Of a stretch of 64,000 nucleotides of DNA, positions 62,582-64,000 are shown piece by piece. How positions within the stretch are numbered: the first letter of the stretch is position 1; each line of letters begins with the position of its first letter. Source of the stretch: Flavobacteriales bacterium UBA4110 (GTDB lineage Bacteria > Bacteroidota > Bacteroidia > Flavobacteriales > Weeksellaceae); the NCBI GenBank assembly GCA_002383165.1, contig DFXK01000014.1, forward strand, positions 168,955 to 232,954, in the 5' to 3' direction. A program made the position numbers and the translations under genes. The notes under the pieces are model-generated. The model saw nothing but the letters and a program-made list of their open reading frames with translations, was not told where the DNA came from and searched no databases.

Positions 62582-62589
62582 TAGAAAAA

Positions 62590-62619
62590 AGAGTAAGCAA
62601 ATTTGTTTACTCTTTTTTT
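62590..62619 (+). terminator. Terminator after sprA
   Basis: AGAGTAAGCAAA / TTTGTTTACTCT stem (one G-U) followed by seven T. Confidence 0.85.
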
Positions 62620-62638
62620 GTAATTTATTTTTATTCTA

Positions 62639-62669
62639 TTGTTATATCCTAATTATATAATTAAATTTG
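62639..62669 (+). promoter_or_regulatory. Promoter of gcvH
   Basis: TTG (62639-62641), 20 bases, TAAATTTG (62662-62669) matches the Bacteroidota consensus and ends 20 bases before the gcvH ATG. Confidence 0.75.
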
Positions 62670-62689
62670 CCAAAACCTAATCTAAGAAA

Positions 62690-63067
62690 ATGAACACACC
62701 ATCAGAACTAAAGTACACCAAAGACCACGAGTGGATTAAAGTAGAAGGCGATACAGCAACTATCGGAATTACAGATTATGCCCAAGGAGAATTGGGAGAT
62801 ATCGTTTTCGTAGATGTCGATACCGTGGACGAAGATCTAAGCGAAGGCGATGTATTCGGAAGTGTAGAAGCAGTTAAAACTGTTTCCGACCTTTATCTTC
62901 CGGTAGCAGGTACAGTTTTAGAAGTTAATGCAGATCTAGAAGATCAACCAGAATTGTTGAATACCGACCCGTATGGAAAAGGTTGGATCATCAAACTGAA
63001 GATTTCTGACTCAGCAGATTTATCAACTCTATTATCTGCAGAACAATACCAAGAAGTTGTTGGATAA
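62690..63067 (+). CDS. gcvH: Glycine cleavage system H protein
   Basis: The 125-residue lipoyl carrier shuttles the aminomethyl group between the P, T and L proteins of glycine cleavage. The lipoylated lysine lies in GSVEAVKTVSDLYLPVAG (about residue 64). The start LKYTKDHEWIKVEGD and the end ADLSTLLSAEQYQEVV are standard. It has its own promoter and overlaps vanZ by 11 bases. Confidence 0.97.
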   Translation: MNTPSELKYTKDHEWIKVEGDTATIGITDYAQGELGDIVFVDVDTVDEDLSEGDVFGSVEAVKTVSDLYLPVAGTVLEVNADLEDQPELLNTDPYGKGWIIKLKISDSADLSTLLSAEQYQEVVG

Positions 63068-63428
63068 TATCATAACAAAATACAGTAAGATTATATTGCC
63101 CATTTATTGGGCATTTCTTACTTATATGCTTTTACGTCCAGGCGTAGAGAATAAAGAATATTTCTTTATGTTCCCACATTTGGATAAGCTCATTCATTTT
63201 ACCATTTTCTTTCTTTTGGGATTTTTCTTCAGGCTTCGTTTTCCCAAGACATCTTTGCTTTACTTTTTGCTAATTCTCGTTTCTTACGCATTGCTCACAG
63301 AGATTTTGCAGGACATCATGAAACTCGGTCGTTCACTCGAAGTTTTAGATGCGGTCGCAGACACACTAGGCTTATCATTATCATACTATATATATAATAA
63401 GCATGAAAAATTCCAAAACCAAATTTAA
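63057..63428 (+). CDS. VanZ family membrane protein
   Basis: The 123-residue protein has four hydrophobic helices and VanZ features: ILPIYWAFLTYMLLRPG, PHLDKLIHFTIFFLLGFF and RSLEVLDAVADTLGLSL. The only starts that give the first helix are TTG codons at 63057 or 63060, inside the end of gcvH, so translation is probably coupled. VanZ-like proteins confer teicoplanin resistance in some Gram-positives; the role here is unknown. gcvH-vanZ after sprA is a common flavobacterial order. Confidence 0.88.
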   Translation: MLDNIITKYSKIILPIYWAFLTYMLLRPGVENKEYFFMFPHLDKLIHFTIFFLLGFFFRLRFPKTSLLYFLLILVSYALLTEILQDIMKLGRSLEVLDAVADTLGLSLSYYIYNKHEKFQNQI

Positions 63429-63503
63429 AATTCAACGCTAGTTAGAATTTTTAAAATATCCTTTCAACTTTCATAAGTTCTTGTATCAGATAAAATAGCA
63501 TTT

Positions 63504-63688
63504 GGGCAGCTGCCAAAAAGCCCAAGCTTTCCCAAGCTATTTTTGTCACCGGGCTATTCGCTCATATCTTTTGCTTTTTTTTGTCATCATTTCACCTTTT
63601 GTATATATAAAGAACATTTCGCCAAATTAAACTTTACCCTCACCATCGGAGAAAAAAGCAAAAGGATAACCGCTACTATCCCTGCTGC
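63504..63688 (+). repeat. Dispersed repeat family B, copy 4 (longest)
   Basis: It begins with the palindrome GGGCAGCTGCC and ends CCTGCTGC. Inner blocks are GGGCTATTCGCTCATATCTT followed by TTGC, and GCAAAAGGATAACCGCTACT followed by ATCCCTGC, whose AAAAGGA-CCGCT order matches copies 1 and 2. The remainder of 63429-64000 holds no gene. Confidence 0.6.
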
Positions 63689-63830
63689 ATTTTCCAAAAA
63701 ACCTAATTAATTTAACAGTTTTTATCTGTTTAACATAATGTGGATAACTTTAATTGCTTTTATATTTAGCTGTTTTACAGTTGTTTAATTAATTTAGTTT
63801 TACACAATTTTAAACTCATTGTTAATTCTG

Positions 63831-63863
63831 TTTGCAAGTACAGAATATTCCGCCCTATATTTG
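63831..63863 (+). promoter_or_regulatory. Upstream promoter of a tandem pair (P1)
   Basis: TTTG (63831-63834), 21 bases, TATATTTG (63856-63863). No ORF follows inside the window. Confidence 0.65.
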
Positions 63864-63956
63864 CAGAACCAAAACGAAAGACTTGGTAGCGCAGAAGGAC
63901 AGATAAAGAATTAGCTAAAATAGATTTCGAGGTTACGAAAAAAACTTCAAAAAAGT

Positions 63957-63988
63957 TTTGGCAGATTGGAAAAATTTTTTTACTTTTG
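63957..63988 (+). promoter_or_regulatory. Downstream promoter of the tandem pair (P2), probable stable-RNA promoter
   Basis: TTTG (63957-63960), 20 bases, TACTTTTG (63981-63988) is an exact consensus. Two strong tandem promoters in a gene-free region, with GCACTCGC just after P2, resemble rRNA operon leaders of Flavobacteriia. The rRNA itself would lie beyond the window end. Confidence 0.65.
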
Positions 63989-64000
63989 CACTCGCAAATC

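Noticed and set aside
1..64000. CRISPR array, prophage, conjugative element or insertion sequence
   Set aside because: No regularly spaced direct repeats, cas genes, transposase, integrase or phage structural genes were seen.

Overview
This window is chromosomal DNA of a member of the Bacteroidota, most likely class Flavobacteriia and probably the Chryseobacterium/Epilithonimonas side of the Weeksellaceae. The evidence is AT-rich DNA, promoters of the Bacteroidota type (TTG/TTTG, 19-21 bases, TAnnTTTG), few Shine-Dalgarno sites, three secreted proteins with type IX secretion (T9SS) sorting domains, the 2365-residue T9SS translocon protein SprA, a class II HMG-CoA reductase, and YfiT/DinB, VF530 and DUF3810 family genes. 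The genus is inferred from protein character alone. I see no phage, conjugative element, insertion sequence or CRISPR array; most of the window is ordinary core genome.

Layout. 1-2926: a small outer-membrane barrel protein, an MscS channel and sucC. 2927-8736: a decayed esterase gene, then a compact tetR-ABC-HlyD-TolC export operon whose ATPase has lost most consensus motifs. 8753-12072 (minus): a zinc-ribbon relative without its cysteines, a receiver domain without its phospho-acceptor, DUF423, a secreted unknown protein, a 56-residue membrane protein and HMG-CoA reductase. 12263-15165: a radical-SAM protein and its UDG-linked partner, both tied by family to DNA modification or repair, separated by a ParD/ParE toxin-antitoxin pair. 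15237-25576: housekeeping and accessory genes (YceI, YgiD, HutH, VOC, SGNH hydrolase, VF530, YchJ, M3 peptidase, SRPBCC) with most of the dispersed repeats. 25638-31683: a secreted and a cytoplasmic alpha-amylase flanking lrp and deoC. 31839-43001: DinB, a thioredoxin-like protein, PNP, LpxK, then yicC, an unknown gene, gmk, nadA, folB, a SIMPL protein, dtd, greA, a HIT protein and clpX. 43079-46696: a T9SS-secreted protein, a small membrane protein and a thioredoxin-like protein. 46744-51365: tRNA-Met(CAT), a candidate small RNA, DUF3810, a sugar transporter, PlsC, GtrA and a small unknown gene. 51426-63428: a BadF-type kinase, malic enzyme, ruvA, sprA, gcvH and vanZ. 63429-64000 has no gene but carries a repeat and two strong tandem promoters pointing out of the window, probably towards a stable-RNA operon.

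Two dispersed non-coding repeat families were found by eye: A (three copies, ends TGTCATTC/GAATGACA) and B (four copies, 84-185 bases, arms rich in CCGCT). Both sit only between genes.

The most unusual signals are regulatory or degenerative. Intrinsic terminators lie in the 5' leaders of greA and of the gene at 51117. A promoter-terminator unit without an ORF lies at 46951-47070. Three adjacent or near-adjacent genes keep their fold but have lost canonical catalytic or metal-binding residues. A 35-codon stub of a YfiT/DinB-family gene is overlapped by the stop codon of its neighbour. I did not find a clear new multi-gene defence or metabolic system.
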